Positions 8,027 through 16,864 of a DNA stretch of 34,188 nucleotides are shown here, in pieces; position 1 is the stretch's first letter, and each line of letters begins with the position of its first letter. Position numbers and translations under genes: made by a program. The stretch is from an uncultured Prevotella sp. (GTDB taxonomy: Bacteria; Bacteroidota; Bacteroidia; Bacteroidales; Bacteroidaceae), in contig CAJODF010000043.1 in NCBI GenBank assembly GCA_905233555.1, positions 1 to 34,188 on the forward strand, read 5' to 3'. Under the pieces are notes generated by a model. The model was not told the origin of the DNA, ran no database searches, and saw only the letters and a program-made list of their open reading frames with translations.

Positions 8027-9565
8027 TTATTTGAGTGCCTTATTGAGCATGTAGTAAACCTCGTTGTTGCGGAGGGTCTGCTTGAAGTCGGCGATATTGG
8101 TCTGCTTGTTGATGCGGACATACTCGATGCCGGTCATCTCGGCGAAGTCCTCCCAGTACTCTTCGTTGATGTCGTAAGAGAAGGCGCTGTGGTGCGTACC
8201 TCCAGCGAGAATCCAGGCGGCAGCGCCGATCTCGAAGGTGGGCTGAGGAATCCAGAGGGCTGAAGCCACAGGCAGATGGGGCATGGGCTTCGGCTCGATG
8301 CACTCCACCTCCTGAGAAATCAGGCGGAAGCGGTTGCCCAGATCGACAACGGTAGCCTTGATGCCACGACCGGTCTTCGAGGTGAAGACGAGACGGGCGG
8401 TCTGCTGCTTGCGGATGCCGATGCCGAGGAAGTGAACCTCGAGTTTGGGCTTGTCGGTGGCAATCAGCGGACAGATCTCGAGCATGTGGCTCTGGAGGCA
8501 AGACGAGCGGTCGCCAGCGAAGTTGAGGGTGTAGTCCTCGAGGAACGAGCAACCTGTAGGCATGCCCTGCTGGATGACCCAGAGGGTGCGATAGAGACAG
8601 GCGGTCTTCCAGTCGCCTTCGGCACCGAAGCCGTAGCCTTCTTCCATCAGACGCTGTGAAGCGAGGCCGGGGATCTGGTCGAAGCCACAGAAGTCGGGTG
8701 CATCGATGTCGGCATCGCCGAGGTCGTCGAAGTTGGTGGTGAAGGCAGTAGCGCCTTCGTCCTTCAGCACACGGCGGAGGGCAATCTCAGCCTTGGCGCT
8801 GTTCTTCACCTTCTCCCAATAGACCTGCTCGCCACTCTCGTCGATCTTGATGGTGTAGAGTTTCTTGTACTCTTCGACGAGGTCGTCGGCCTCCTTGTCG
8901 GTGACTTTCTTGAAGTACTCCATCAGGCTGCTGACGGGGTAGTAGTCAACGTGGTAGCCCAGACGCTGCTCGAACTCCACACGGTCGCCATCGGTGACGG
9001 CCACGTTGTTCATGTTCATACCGAACATCAGACAGCGCACGTTGTGAGCATCAGCCACACCAGCGGCCACGCGAGCCCATACGGCAATCTGCTTCTGAGC
9101 CTTCTCGTCCTTCCAGTAACCGCAAACCACCTTACGGGCGATGCGCATACGGGTACAGATGTGTCCGAACTCGATGTCGCCGTGGGCGCTCTGGTTCAGG
9201 TTCATGAAGTCCATGTCGATCTCGCCCCAGGGGATTTCAGCGTTGTACTGGGTGTGGAAGTGGAGGAGGGGTTTTTGCAGTTGCTGCAGACCCTTGATCC
9301 ACATCTTTGCGGGCGAGAAGGTGTGCATCCAGGTGATGATACCTACGCACTTCTCGTCGTTGTTGGCTGCCAGCATCACTTGTTCTACTTCCTTCGAACT
9401 GTTGGCTGTGCCTTTATAGATTATCTTCACGGGGATATTGCCGCTGGCGTTCAGGCCTTCGACCATCTCCTTTGAGTGACCATCGACTGCTACGACTGCG
9501 TCACCTCCATAGAGCAACTGTGCACCAGTCACCCACCAAATTTCGTAGTTTTCAAAAGTTTTCAT
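8027..9565 (-). CDS. araA: L-arabinose isomerase
   Basis: The 512-residue cytoplasmic enzyme converts L-arabinose to L-ribulose. It has the family length (about 500) and the metal and catalytic residues in their usual settings: Glu316 in GAEGDWKTACL, Glu343 in SFLEDYTLNF, His360 in LQSHMLEICP, and His458/459 in LAGGTHHSAFS. The N-terminal WWVTGAQLLYG is also typical. It follows araD in the operon; element copy C fills that junction, and element copy B starts almost at its stop codon. No ribosome binding site is seen, as usual for this phylum. Confidence 0.96.
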   Translation of the reverse strand: MKTFENYEIWWVTGAQLLYGGDAVVAVDGHSKEMVEGLNASGNIPVKIIYKGTANSSKEVEQVMLAANNDEKCVGIITWMHTFSPAKMWIKGLQQLQKPLLHFHTQYNAEIPWGEIDMDFMNLNQSAHGDIEFGHICTRMRIARKVVCGYWKDEKAQKQIAVWARVAAGVADAHNVRCLMFGMNMNNVAVTDGDRVEFEQRLGYHVDYYPVSSLMEYFKKVTDKEADDLVEEYKKLYTIKIDESGEQVYWEKVKNSAKAEIALRRVLKDEGATAFTTNFDDLGDADIDAPDFCGFDQIPGLASQRLMEEGYGFGAEGDWKTACLYRTLWVIQQGMPTGCSFLEDYTLNFAGDRSSCLQSHMLEICPLIATDKPKLEVHFLGIGIRKQQTARLVFTSKTGRGIKATVVDLGNRFRLISQEVECIEPKPMPHLPVASALWIPQPTFEIGAAAWILAGGTHHSAFSYDINEEYWEDFAEMTGIEYVRINKQTNIADFKQTLRNNEVYYMLNKALK

Positions 9566-9589
9566 TGTTATATTGTTTTTAATTTTTTT

Positions 9590-9722
9590 GAATTTAAAGG
9601 GAATTTATTGCTTCGCATGGAAGTTAAAGGGACATTACTTTCTCCGTAGAAGTGGGAATTGCAAGACATTTGTCCTTTTAACTTCCCTTTAACTTCCTTA
9701 TAACTTCCTTTTAACTTCCTTT
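9590..9722 (-). repeat. Arabinose-operon intergenic element, copy C (no gene inside)
   Basis: In transcript sense it begins 1 base after the araD stop with four 11-bp units (AGGAAGTTAAA type). AGGACAAATGTC, a core sharing CCCACTTC with copy A, and TAATGTCCC follow, then inverted units broken by GCGAAGC (9610-9616). It ends about 24 bases before araA. Confidence 0.85.
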
Positions 9723-9723
9723 C

Positions 9724-10425
9724 TTATTTCTTTTTTTGGCCGTAGTAGGCGTTGGGGCCGTGCTTGCGGCTGAAATGCTTCTCGATGAGGAGCGGATTCA
9801 TCGTTGTGTTCGGATTGACCGAGAACGATACGAAGGCCATTTTGGCTACTTGCTCCATGACGACGGCGTTATAGACGGCATTGTCAGGGTTCTTGCCCCA
9901 TGAGAAGGGACCGTGGTTCTTCACCAGGACACCAGGCGTATGCACGGGGTTGATGTTACCGGCCTTGATACGGCGCACGATGACGTTACCCGTCTCCAGT
10001 TCGTAGTTGCCCTTGACCTCTGCCTCTGTCATATCGTCGGTGCAGGGGATGCAGTCGTGGAAGTAATCGGCATGGGTGGTGCCGATGTTGGGGATGTCCT
10101 TGCCTGCCTGAGCCCACGCAGTGGCGTAGGTGGAGTGGGTGTGGACCACACCGCCGATCTCCGGAAACTCTCTATATAATACAAGGTGTGTCGGGGTGTC
10201 GCTCGACGGGTTCAGGTCACCATCGACCACCTCGCCTGTCTTGAGGTCAACAACCACCATATCGGAAACCTTCATGACGTCGTAGTCAACGCCGGAGGGC
10301 TTGATGACTACCAGGCCGTGCTCACGGTCGATGCCGCTGACGTTGCCCCATGTGAAGAGCACGAGGTTGTGCTTCACAAGGTCGAGGTTCGCACGGAATA
10401 CTTGTTCTTTCAGTTCTTCGAGCAT
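9724..10425 (-). CDS. araD: L-ribulose-5-phosphate 4-epimerase
   Basis: The 233-residue protein is a class II aldolase-fold epimerase that turns L-ribulose 5-phosphate into D-xylulose 5-phosphate. Zinc ligands are visible at the family positions: His95 and His97 in [12 protein letters not shown], and His171 in [11 protein letters not shown]. Asp76 (SSDTPTH) and Asp120 (THADYFHD) match known active-site residues, and the Tyr near the C-terminus (AYYGQKKK) is also typical. It lies between the Nudix regulator and araA, with repeat elements D and C on either side. The full pathway to xylulose 5-phosphate is therefore encoded in this operon. Confidence 0.95.
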   Translation of the reverse strand: MLEELKEQVFRANLDLVKHNLVLFTWGNVSGIDREHGLVVIKPSGVDYDVMKVSDMVVVDLKTGEVVDGDLNPSSDTPTHLVLYREFPEIGGVVHTHSTYATAWAQAGKDIPNIGTTHADYFHDCIPCTDDMTEAEVKGNYELETGNVIVRRIKAGNINPVHTPGVLVKNHGPFSWGKNPDNAVYNAVVMEQVAKMAFVSFSVNPNTTMNPLLIEKHFSRKHGPNAYYGQKKK

Positions 10426-10439
10426 AAAATACTTTTTTA

Positions 10440-10576
10440 GAAGTTAAAGGGAATTGAAAGGGAAGTTATCGCTTCGCTTGGAAGTTAAAGGGACATTACT
10501 AATGCCCTTGAGGGAGTCGCATGACATATGTCCTTTTAACTTCCCTTTAACTTCCTTATAACTTCCTTTCCATTCC
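10440..10576 (-). repeat. Arabinose-operon intergenic element, copy D (no gene inside)
   Basis: In transcript sense: GGAATGGAA, three 11-bp units, AGGACATATGTC (containing the perfect palindrome GACATATGTC), a short core, TAATGTCCC, and inverted units interrupted by GCGAAGC (10471-10477). It lies between the regulator gene and araD and ends about 15 bases before the araD start. Confidence 0.85.
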
Positions 10577-10587
10577 ATAATTATTAA

Positions 10588-11265
10588 TTACAATTTAAAA
10601 TTAGGATCCTCGTTGTAGATACGTTTATTGAAACGGTAGAGGGAGGCACCACGTTTGGAGCCTTTCTTGTCGATCAGTTCTGTCTTCTCGATGAAGTCCA
10701 TCTCCTTGATACGCTTGCGGAAGTTACGCTTGTCGAGTTCTTCACCGTGAATGGCCTCGTAGAGGTGCTGCAATTGCGTGAGGGTGAAGAGACTCGGTAA
10801 CAGACGGAACCCGATGGGCTCGGTCTTGATCTTCTGTCGCATCAACTTCAGGGCCTTGTGTACCATCTCGTTGTGGTCGGAGTAGAGATGGGGGATATCG
10901 TCGATATTCACCCATTCCACACGGTGCTCCTTGCGCAGACGGTCTTCGTAGTCGTTCACGTTGATGAGCGCATAGTAGGCAATGGAGATGACACGTTCAC
11001 CGGGATCGCGATCCACACTGCCGAAGGCTCCCACTTGTCGCATATAGACATTTCTGAGTCCGGTGAGGTCGTAGAGCACACGGTTGGCAGCCTCGTCGAT
11101 GTTCTCATCGCTGCGAACGAAGCCTCCGTAGAGACTCCATTCGCCACGACCGGGATCCATCTGGCGCTTGCCAATCAGTATGCGCAACTTGCCTTCGTCG
11201 AAGCCAAAGATGATGCAATCGACTGACACCCAGACTTTTGAATGCTCACCATAGAAAGTGGTCAT
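10588..11265 (-). CDS. araR: Nudix-fold transcriptional regulator of arabinose use (NrtR/AraR type)
   Basis: The 225-residue protein has an N-terminal Nudix-like domain (about 10-150) and a C-terminal winged helix (about 155-225, with LTQLQHLYEAIHGEELDKRNFRKRI and KGSKRGASLYRFN). The Nudix box (47-70) is degenerate: the REUxEE core reads RVLYDL, so the metal-binding glutamates are missing and hydrolysis is not expected. This is the hallmark of Bacteroidetes AraR, an NrtR-family repressor released by L-arabinose. It is encoded inside the operon between the porter and araD, 12 bases after the porter stop. A strong inverted repeat upstream of the operon (14286-14320) is a candidate operator. The sugar effector is inferred from context and family. 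Confidence 0.85.
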   Translation of the reverse strand: MTTFYGEHSKVWVSVDCIIFGFDEGKLRILIGKRQMDPGRGEWSLYGGFVRSDENIDEAANRVLYDLTGLRNVYMRQVGAFGSVDRDPGERVISIAYYALINVNDYEDRLRKEHRVEWVNIDDIPHLYSDHNEMVHKALKLMRQKIKTEPIGFRLLPSLFTLTQLQHLYEAIHGEELDKRNFRKRIKEMDFIEKTELIDKKGSKRGASLYRFNKRIYNEDPNFKL

Positions 11266-11277
11266 ATCTCTTGTCGC

Positions 11278-12969
11278 TTACCAGAAATAAATGTAGAATG
11301 CAACGGTGAAGCCGAGGATGATCAACGTGTGGATGACATCCCAGTGGTTCCAACTCTTGCGGGTAGCCTCAATCTGCTCAGGTGTGCTGGTGCCAAAGAC
11401 GAGCCCCTGGATCTTCTGCTCGGAGGGAGCCTCGGTGAAGAGTGACACCACAATGACGATGAGACAACAGACAATCAGCATCACGCCACAGAAGAACAGC
11501 CAGTTGAAGTCGTAGAACACTGCCTTGAACCAAGTGTCGGCAGCATCGGTGGCATTGCTGTAATAGACCTTTGCACCCAGACGGGTCAGACCGATGATGA
11601 TACCAGAGAGCAGACCCCACTGGCCACCCTTTGCAGAAGCACGCTTCCAGGTGATACCCAGCAGGAAGGCGGCTGCGATACCAGGAGCCAGCACAGACTG
11701 AACGTCCTGCAGGTAGTTGTAAAGCACATTACCTACGGAACGCATGATGGGAATCCAAAGGATACCGAGGACCACGATGACGACGGTAGCGGTCTGGCCG
11801 ATACGGACGAGGCTCTTCTCAGATGTCTCGGGCTTCAGGCGCTTCCAGAAGTCGATGGTGAACAGCATGGCTGAAGAGTTGAACAGGGATGCCAGCGACG
11901 ACATCAGGGCTGCGAGGATACCACAGACCACAAGACCCTTCACACCGGCAGGCAGGATCTTTGCCACGAGGGTGGGGAAGGCGGCGTCGGCATTAGGCGT
12001 ACCGTCGGCGAGCAGAGGCAGGAAACCACCAGCTCCAGCATACTTCTGGTGCAGGGCGAATGCAATCATACCGGGGATGAGGAAGAGGAATACGGGCAAC
12101 AACTTCAGATAGGCTCCGAAGATGGTACCACGACGGCTCTCCTTCTCGTTCTTACCAGACAGTACACGCTGTACGATATACTGGTCGGTACACCAGTACC
12201 AGAAACCGATGACTGCCGAACCGATCAGGGCACCCAGCCAGGGGTACTGTGGGTCGGTGTTGGAACGCATCAGGTGAATCATCGTACCTGTGGCGCCTTC
12301 GTAGTTAGGCTTCACGTCGCAGAGTTGGAGCATCTGGTCCCAACTGCCGAGGGCCTTCATACCCAGAACGAGGATGATGAGTGAACCCAAGAGCAGGATA
12401 GGTGTCTGCAGCACGGAGGTGTAGAGCACACTCTTCATACCACCGAAGATGGTGTAGATGGCTGTGATGACAACCAGTCCGATGGCGGCAATCCAGAAGA
12501 AGTCGATGCCCCAGAGTTCCTCGATACCGAATACCTGCTGGAACACGAGACCACCGGCATAAACCGTTACAGCCACCTTGGTCAGCACATAACTGATGAG
12601 AGAGATGACTGAGAGGATGGTGCGACTCTGTGTGTTGTAGCGACGCTCCAGGAACTCAGGCATCGTATATACCATGCTTCGTGTATAGAAAGGTACGAAC
12701 ACCCATCCGAGAATCAGGATCATCCATCCCTGAATCTCCCAGTGGGCCATTGCCATACCAGAGGATGCACCGGCTCCAGCAAGACCAATCAGGTGCTCAG
12801 AACCGATGTTTGAGGCGAAGATAGAGGCACCGATGGCAATCCATGTTGCATCTTTACCACCCAAGAAATAATCTGCAGAGTTATCGTTCTTTTGGCTGAC
12901 AACCCATAGTACAATGCCGATCAGCGCACAGCAGAAGACGCCAATGACAATCCAGTCTAATAATGCCAT
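11278..12969 (-). CDS. SGLT-type sodium/sugar symporter, probably for arabinose
   Basis: The 563-residue inner-membrane protein belongs to the sodium:solute symporter family, with about 14 helices. It opens with LLDWIVIGVFCCALIGIVLWVV. It has the family-typical YFLGGKDATWIAIGASIFASNIGSEHLIGLAG and WALSSLF-like SSLASLFNSSAMLFTIDFWKR segments, plus WYWCTDQYIVQRVL for sugar-type members. The position next to the arabinose regulator and catabolic genes suggests L-arabinose import. The start lies directly after a short AATTGTAA-type tandem repeat that begins at the stop of the preceding gene. Confidence 0.9.
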   Translation of the reverse strand: MALLDWIVIGVFCCALIGIVLWVVSQKNDNSADYFLGGKDATWIAIGASIFASNIGSEHLIGLAGAGASSGMAMAHWEIQGWMILILGWVFVPFYTRSMVYTMPEFLERRYNTQSRTILSVISLISYVLTKVAVTVYAGGLVFQQVFGIEELWGIDFFWIAAIGLVVITAIYTIFGGMKSVLYTSVLQTPILLLGSLIILVLGMKALGSWDQMLQLCDVKPNYEGATGTMIHLMRSNTDPQYPWLGALIGSAVIGFWYWCTDQYIVQRVLSGKNEKESRRGTIFGAYLKLLPVFLFLIPGMIAFALHQKYAGAGGFLPLLADGTPNADAAFPTLVAKILPAGVKGLVVCGILAALMSSLASLFNSSAMLFTIDFWKRLKPETSEKSLVRIGQTATVVIVVLGILWIPIMRSVGNVLYNYLQDVQSVLAPGIAAAFLLGITWKRASAKGGQWGLLSGIIIGLTRLGAKVYYSNATDAADTWFKAVFYDFNWLFFCGVMLIVCCLIVIVVSLFTEAPSEQKIQGLVFGTSTPEQIEATRKSWNHWDVIHTLIILGFTVAFYIYFW

Positions 12970-13008
12970 ATCAATTTACAATTTTACAATTTACCAATTA
13001 CAATTTAT
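12970..13008 (-). repeat. AATTGTAA-type tandem repeat at gene junction
   Basis: Read on the minus strand, the 39 bases between two operon genes are variants of TAAATTGTAA repeated about four times, ending at the ATG of the porter. Related units occur at 15532-15559, 23664-23690, 25974-25995 and 31774-31806. Confidence 0.7.
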
Positions 13009-14193
13009 TTATTTCACTGAGAACTTGTAGGCAGCGTGGCTGAAGTACTTCTCACCGGGGTTCAGGACCGGCTGTACCCAGTTGGGCTTGTTGGGAGAAT
13101 CAGGATACTTCTGGCTCTCCAAGCAGACGCTCACGTGCTGCGGATATGGGCCGTGCTTGTGCTCGATGTTCAGTTCGTTGCCAACACCTTGGAAGTTGCC
13201 GCTATATACCTGTACACCCGGCTCGTTGGTAAACATCTCCATGAAAATGCCGGTCTTGGGGCTGTAGAGGCTGGCGCAGACCTGTGTATCATCACCCTTG
13301 TTGTCCTTGAATGTGTTCAGACACCAGTTGTGGTCGTAGCCACCGGCATTCTGGATCTGGTCGAACTGCGACTTGATGCTGTCGCCAATGGCATGAGGCG
13401 TACGGAAGTCCATCGGTGTGCCCTCAACCGACTTGATCTCACCTGTGGGAATGTAGAGCGTGTCGCTGGGGGTGAAATTGTCGGCATTCACATAAAGCTC
13501 CATATCATAGCCGGGCTGTGTGAAGTCACCACTCAGATTGTAATAGTTGTGGTTGGTCTGGTTGATGATGGTCGGCTTGTCAGTCTCTGCCTCCCATGTG
13601 ATGTCGAGGATATTGTCAGATGTTACCCGATAAATCGTTGTGGCCATCACCTTGCCAGGGAAGCCGTTTTCGCCATCAGCAGCGACAATCGTTAGTCTCA
13701 GGATAGAGTCGCCTACCTGTTCTGCGTCGTAAACCTGATTCATCCAGCCTGTGGTGCCACCACCATGCAGACAGTTAGGACCGTCGTTCTGCTTCAACTG
13801 ATACTCGGTATCATTGAGGGTGAACTTACCGTTCTTGATACGGTTGGCATAACGTCCAACGCTTGATCCGTAGTCGGTGGGAGAGTTGAGGGTATCAGCA
13901 TACTGGGCGATGTTGTCGAAACCGAGCACAACGTCAGTGGGGTTGCCTTCCTTGTCAGGAACGACGAGAGATACCACGCGTCCACCATAGTTGGTGATGC
14001 AGACTTCCATACCGTTCTGGTTCTTCAGGGTGAAGAGTTTCACGGGCTTGTTTTGGATGGTGGTGTCAAACTTGGCAGGATCAAGACCTGATACCGTTAA
14101 CTGGGGAGCCTGTTGGCCTCCTTTTGCACATGAGAGCATCAGCGCTACTACACCGAGGCTCAGGAAACTACTCTTAAGTACTTTCATTTTCAT
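13009..14193 (-). CDS. galM: Aldose 1-epimerase lipoprotein
   Basis: The 394-residue protein is a galactose-mutarotase family epimerase. It has a lipoprotein signal (VALMLSCAKGG, lipid Cys about residue 22), so it is anchored in an envelope membrane. Family features are VCITNYGGRVVSLVVPD, SSVGRYANRIKNGKF, GPNCLHGGGTTGWMNQVYD (His in the active site), NQTNHNYYNLSG and EVQVYSGNF-like PGVQVYSGNFQG near the nucleophilic Glu. It probably interconverts sugar anomers before uptake. It is the first gene of the arabinose operon, before the SGLT porter. A second, cytoplasmic paralogue is encoded at 16865-17956 with the galactose genes. Confidence 0.9.
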   Translation of the reverse strand: MKMKVLKSSFLSLGVVALMLSCAKGGQQAPQLTVSGLDPAKFDTTIQNKPVKLFTLKNQNGMEVCITNYGGRVVSLVVPDKEGNPTDVVLGFDNIAQYADTLNSPTDYGSSVGRYANRIKNGKFTLNDTEYQLKQNDGPNCLHGGGTTGWMNQVYDAEQVGDSILRLTIVAADGENGFPGKVMATTIYRVTSDNILDITWEAETDKPTIINQTNHNYYNLSGDFTQPGYDMELYVNADNFTPSDTLYIPTGEIKSVEGTPMDFRTPHAIGDSIKSQFDQIQNAGGYDHNWCLNTFKDNKGDDTQVCASLYSPKTGIFMEMFTNEPGVQVYSGNFQGVGNELNIEHKHGPYPQHVSVCLESQKYPDSPNKPNWVQPVLNPGEKYFSHAAYKFSVK

Positions 14194-14285
14194 ACGTTTT
14201 AAGTTGTTACAAATGTTAGAGTTTTAATTTTGGGTGTAAATTTACAACTTATTTCCGAAATGACAAAACGAAATGGCATAAAATT

Positions 14286-14320
14286 TAGCGGTAAAGTGTA
14301 AAAATAACACTTTACCGCTA
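14286..14320. promoter_or_regulatory. 14-bp inverted repeat upstream of the arabinose operon (operator or terminator)
   Basis: TAGCGGTAAAGTGT (14286-14299) and its exact inverse (14307-14320) flank a 7-base AT spacer. It lies 93 bases before the first arabinose gene and 44 bases after galK. NrtR-family regulators bind palindromes, so it could be the AraR operator. It could equally end the gal transcript, although the T-run after it is short. Confidence 0.55.
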
Positions 14321-14364
14321 TTATTTAACCTTTGCTAACACAAAATGTGTGCTCAAGGTAGCTT

Positions 14365-15531
14365 TTAGCAGAGTTTGCGGGAGCCGTCGCCAATCACAAC
14401 ATCATAGACCTTCGGTTCATGTCCATACTTCTCCTTGAATTTCTTCTTGGCGTCTTCGATGAACGACTTGTAGAGGTCGTTGCGGACGAGGTTGATGGTG
14501 CAACCGCCGAATCCGCCACCCATGATACGTGAACCCGTCACACCGTTCTCCTTGGCGATATCGTTCAGGAAATCGAGTTCCTCGCAGGATACTTCGTAGT
14601 CCTTCGACAATCCTTCGTGGGTCTGATACATCAGTTCGCCAACCTTCTCGTAATCGCCTTCGTTGAGGGCATCGCAGACGCCCAGCACACGGTCTTTCTC
14701 ACCGAGCACGAACTTGGCACGCTTGTAGTCCTCAGCACCTACCTCTTCCTTCACTTCCTCCAACTGCTCCCAAGTGCAGTCGCGCAGGGTCTCGAACTTA
14801 CCCTCCGGATGCTTGGCCTGAATGTGTTTCACCACATTCTCGCAGGAGTTGCGACGGTCGTTATAGGGCGAGCCGGCCAACTGGTGCTTCACGACGCTGT
14901 CGAGCAGCACGAGACGATAGCCGTCGGGCTTGAAGGGGAAGTACTCGAATTCACGACTGCGACAGTCGAGGCGCATCAGACAGCCTGCCTTTCCGAAGAC
15001 GGAGGCGAACTGATCCATGATGCCACAGTTCACGCCACAGTAGTTGTGCTCGGTAGCCTGACCAGCCAGAGCCATATCCCACTGGGATACTTTGTTGTCG
15101 CCGAAGATGTCATTCAGACCGAAGGCAATACAACTCTCCATAGCAGCACTTGAAGACATGCCTGCACCGAGGGGAACGTCGCCAGCAAAGGCAATATTGA
15201 AACCTTTAACGGGTACTCCCAACTTCTTCATTTCATGGGCGATACCGTAGATGTAACGAGACCAACTTGCACGTGGCCCGTTGGGGTCGCTCAACTTGAA
15301 ATCGACACGATCCTTCAGGTCGATGGCATAGGCCATTACCGTGTCTTCTGTGCCATTGGCACGCATCTCTGCCATGATACCTTTGTCCACTGCTCCGGGG
15401 AACACGAATCCACCATTGTAGTCGGTGTGCTCACCAATCAGGTTGATACGTCCGGGAGAGGTATATACGTTGCCGGTCTTTCCATCAAAGTGCTTGATGA
15501 AACGGCTTCTTACAAATTCAATGTCCATCAT
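14365..15531 (-). CDS. galK: Galactokinase
   Basis: The 388-residue GHMP-family kinase phosphorylates galactose at C1 using ATP. Motifs in order: GRINLIGEHTDYNGG (about 24-38, substrate binding with the catalytic-region Glu-His-Asp); the ATP-binding PLGAGMSSSAAMES (about 120-133); MDQFASVFGK with the catalytic Asp; and GSRIMGGGFGGCTINLV near the C-terminus. Length is normal. Two adjacent ATG codons begin the frame and either could serve. It is the last gene of the galM-MFS-galK group, and the porter stop lies 28 bases upstream. Confidence 0.95.
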   Translation of the reverse strand: MMDIEFVRSRFIKHFDGKTGNVYTSPGRINLIGEHTDYNGGFVFPGAVDKGIMAEMRANGTEDTVMAYAIDLKDRVDFKLSDPNGPRASWSRYIYGIAHEMKKLGVPVKGFNIAFAGDVPLGAGMSSSAAMESCIAFGLNDIFGDNKVSQWDMALAGQATEHNYCGVNCGIMDQFASVFGKAGCLMRLDCRSREFEYFPFKPDGYRLVLLDSVVKHQLAGSPYNDRRNSCENVVKHIQAKHPEGKFETLRDCTWEQLEEVKEEVGAEDYKRAKFVLGEKDRVLGVCDALNEGDYEKVGELMYQTHEGLSKDYEVSCEELDFLNDIAKENGVTGSRIMGGGFGGCTINLVRNDLYKSFIEDAKKKFKEKYGHEPKVYDVVIGDGSRKLC

Positions 15532-15559
15532 ATCAATTAATAATTTACAATTTGACGAT
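15532..15559 (-). repeat. Short AATTGTAA-type repeat at the porter-galK junction
   Basis: In sense direction the 28 bases between the porter stop and the galK start read as TCAAATTGTAAATT followed by ATTAATTG, a shorter member of the AATTGTAA family seen at other junctions. Confidence 0.5.
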
Positions 15560-16837
15560 TTAGTCTACCTTGATGTCGGTATTCACGTTCTTGCAGCCTG
15601 CGAGGGCATAGAAGAGGATATATGCCAGCATGGCAATGACCAGCCAGTAACTGAGGATCGGGCCTACCGACTTGGCAATGGCCTCTTGGATCAGTGGCAT
15701 GATACCACCACCAACAACCATCGTCATGAAGATGCCGGAAGCAGCCTCCGTATACTTGCCGAGTCCCTCCACGGAGAGGTTGAAGATACCACCCCACATG
15801 ATAGAGGTACAAAGACCACAGGCGGGAATGATAAAACTCTTAGCCGGTACATCATGTCCGTTGAAACTGATGGTGATACTCTCCGGCATAAAGATGGCAA
15901 CGACCAGCAATGCAATGGCAATGGCACTCACCGTAGACAGTTGCAACTTCGTGGAGACCTTGCCAGAGATGGCACTGGAACAGGCACGTCCGATCATCAT
16001 CAGGAGCCAGTAGGCTGCTGCCAGTGTGCCACCGACGGCTGCTGCACCCTCGAAGCCGAGGTCAGTCACGTAGAAATTCAACTCCATGGGAATACCGATC
16101 TCGATACCCACATAGAAGAAGATGGCAATCACACCGAGCACACAATGGCGGAAGGCCAATGGACTGCGCTCGTATTTGGGCTGTACCTTTCCGAGTGTAG
16201 GTTCGGGGATGGAGACACGGCTGATGATGACAAACGAGATGGCGAAGACAGCCATACCGATGAAGAGCAGGGGAGCCACATCGCTCATGCTGGTGTCTTT
16301 GGTGACGGTACCCACGAGGATACCTGCCAACAGCGGGGTCAGCGTACCCGTGAGAGAGTTCATCGTACCGCCAATCTGGATCAACTGGTTACCCTTATTG
16401 CCACCACCTCCCAGAAGGTTCAGCATCGGGTTCACCACGGTGTTCAGCATACAGACGCAGAAACCGCAGATGAAGGCACCCAGCAGGTAGATGATCAGGT
16501 TGAGGGCCACAGGGATGCTGTCATAGGTGAAGACGTATGTGCCTGCACCGACGAGGCTTGAAAGATACTGGAACACCAGACCCACGATACCTACGATCAG
16601 TGCCGTCAGTGCCGTCTTCTTATAGCCGTACTTGACAAGCATCTTTCCTGCCGGAATACCCATGAAGAGATAGGCGGCAAAGTTCATCAAGTTACCCCAT
16701 GCCTTGGCAAAAGGATACTCAAATCCCCAGATGTTGCCGAATGGTGCACCCATGTTCGTCACAAAACTGATCATCGCGAAGATGAAGCACATGGTGATAA
16801 TGGCAATCAGTTTGCCATTGTTCTTTGTCTCAGTCAT
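15560..16837 (-). CDS. MFS sugar porter (glucose/galactose or fucose permease type)
   Basis: This 425-residue inner-membrane protein has about 12 hydrophobic helices and resembles the FucP/GluP branch of the major facilitator family. It starts with a basic tail and helix LIAIITMCFIFAMISFVTN and includes YLFMGIPAGKMLVKYGYKKTAL, the typical helix 2-3 loop, and NTVVNPMLNLLGG. Placement between galM and galK suggests galactose import by proton or sodium symport; the ion is not shown by the sequence. It ends in the motif NTDIKVD just before the galK junction. Confidence 0.87.
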   Translation of the reverse strand: MTETKNNGKLIAIITMCFIFAMISFVTNMGAPFGNIWGFEYPFAKAWGNLMNFAAYLFMGIPAGKMLVKYGYKKTALTALIVGIVGLVFQYLSSLVGAGTYVFTYDSIPVALNLIIYLLGAFICGFCVCMLNTVVNPMLNLLGGGGNKGNQLIQIGGTMNSLTGTLTPLLAGILVGTVTKDTSMSDVAPLLFIGMAVFAISFVIISRVSIPEPTLGKVQPKYERSPLAFRHCVLGVIAIFFYVGIEIGIPMELNFYVTDLGFEGAAAVGGTLAAAYWLLMMIGRACSSAISGKVSTKLQLSTVSAIAIALLVVAIFMPESITISFNGHDVPAKSFIIPACGLCTSIMWGGIFNLSVEGLGKYTEAASGIFMTMVVGGGIMPLIQEAIAKSVGPILSYWLVIAMLAYILFYALAGCKNVNTDIKVD

Positions 16838-16864
16838 ATTGTCTAACTTTATTTCTGTGTTTGG

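Noticed and set aside
5783..10576. CRISPR array
   Set aside because: The units are 11 bp, contiguous and arranged in inverted arms, with no spacers and no cas genes.
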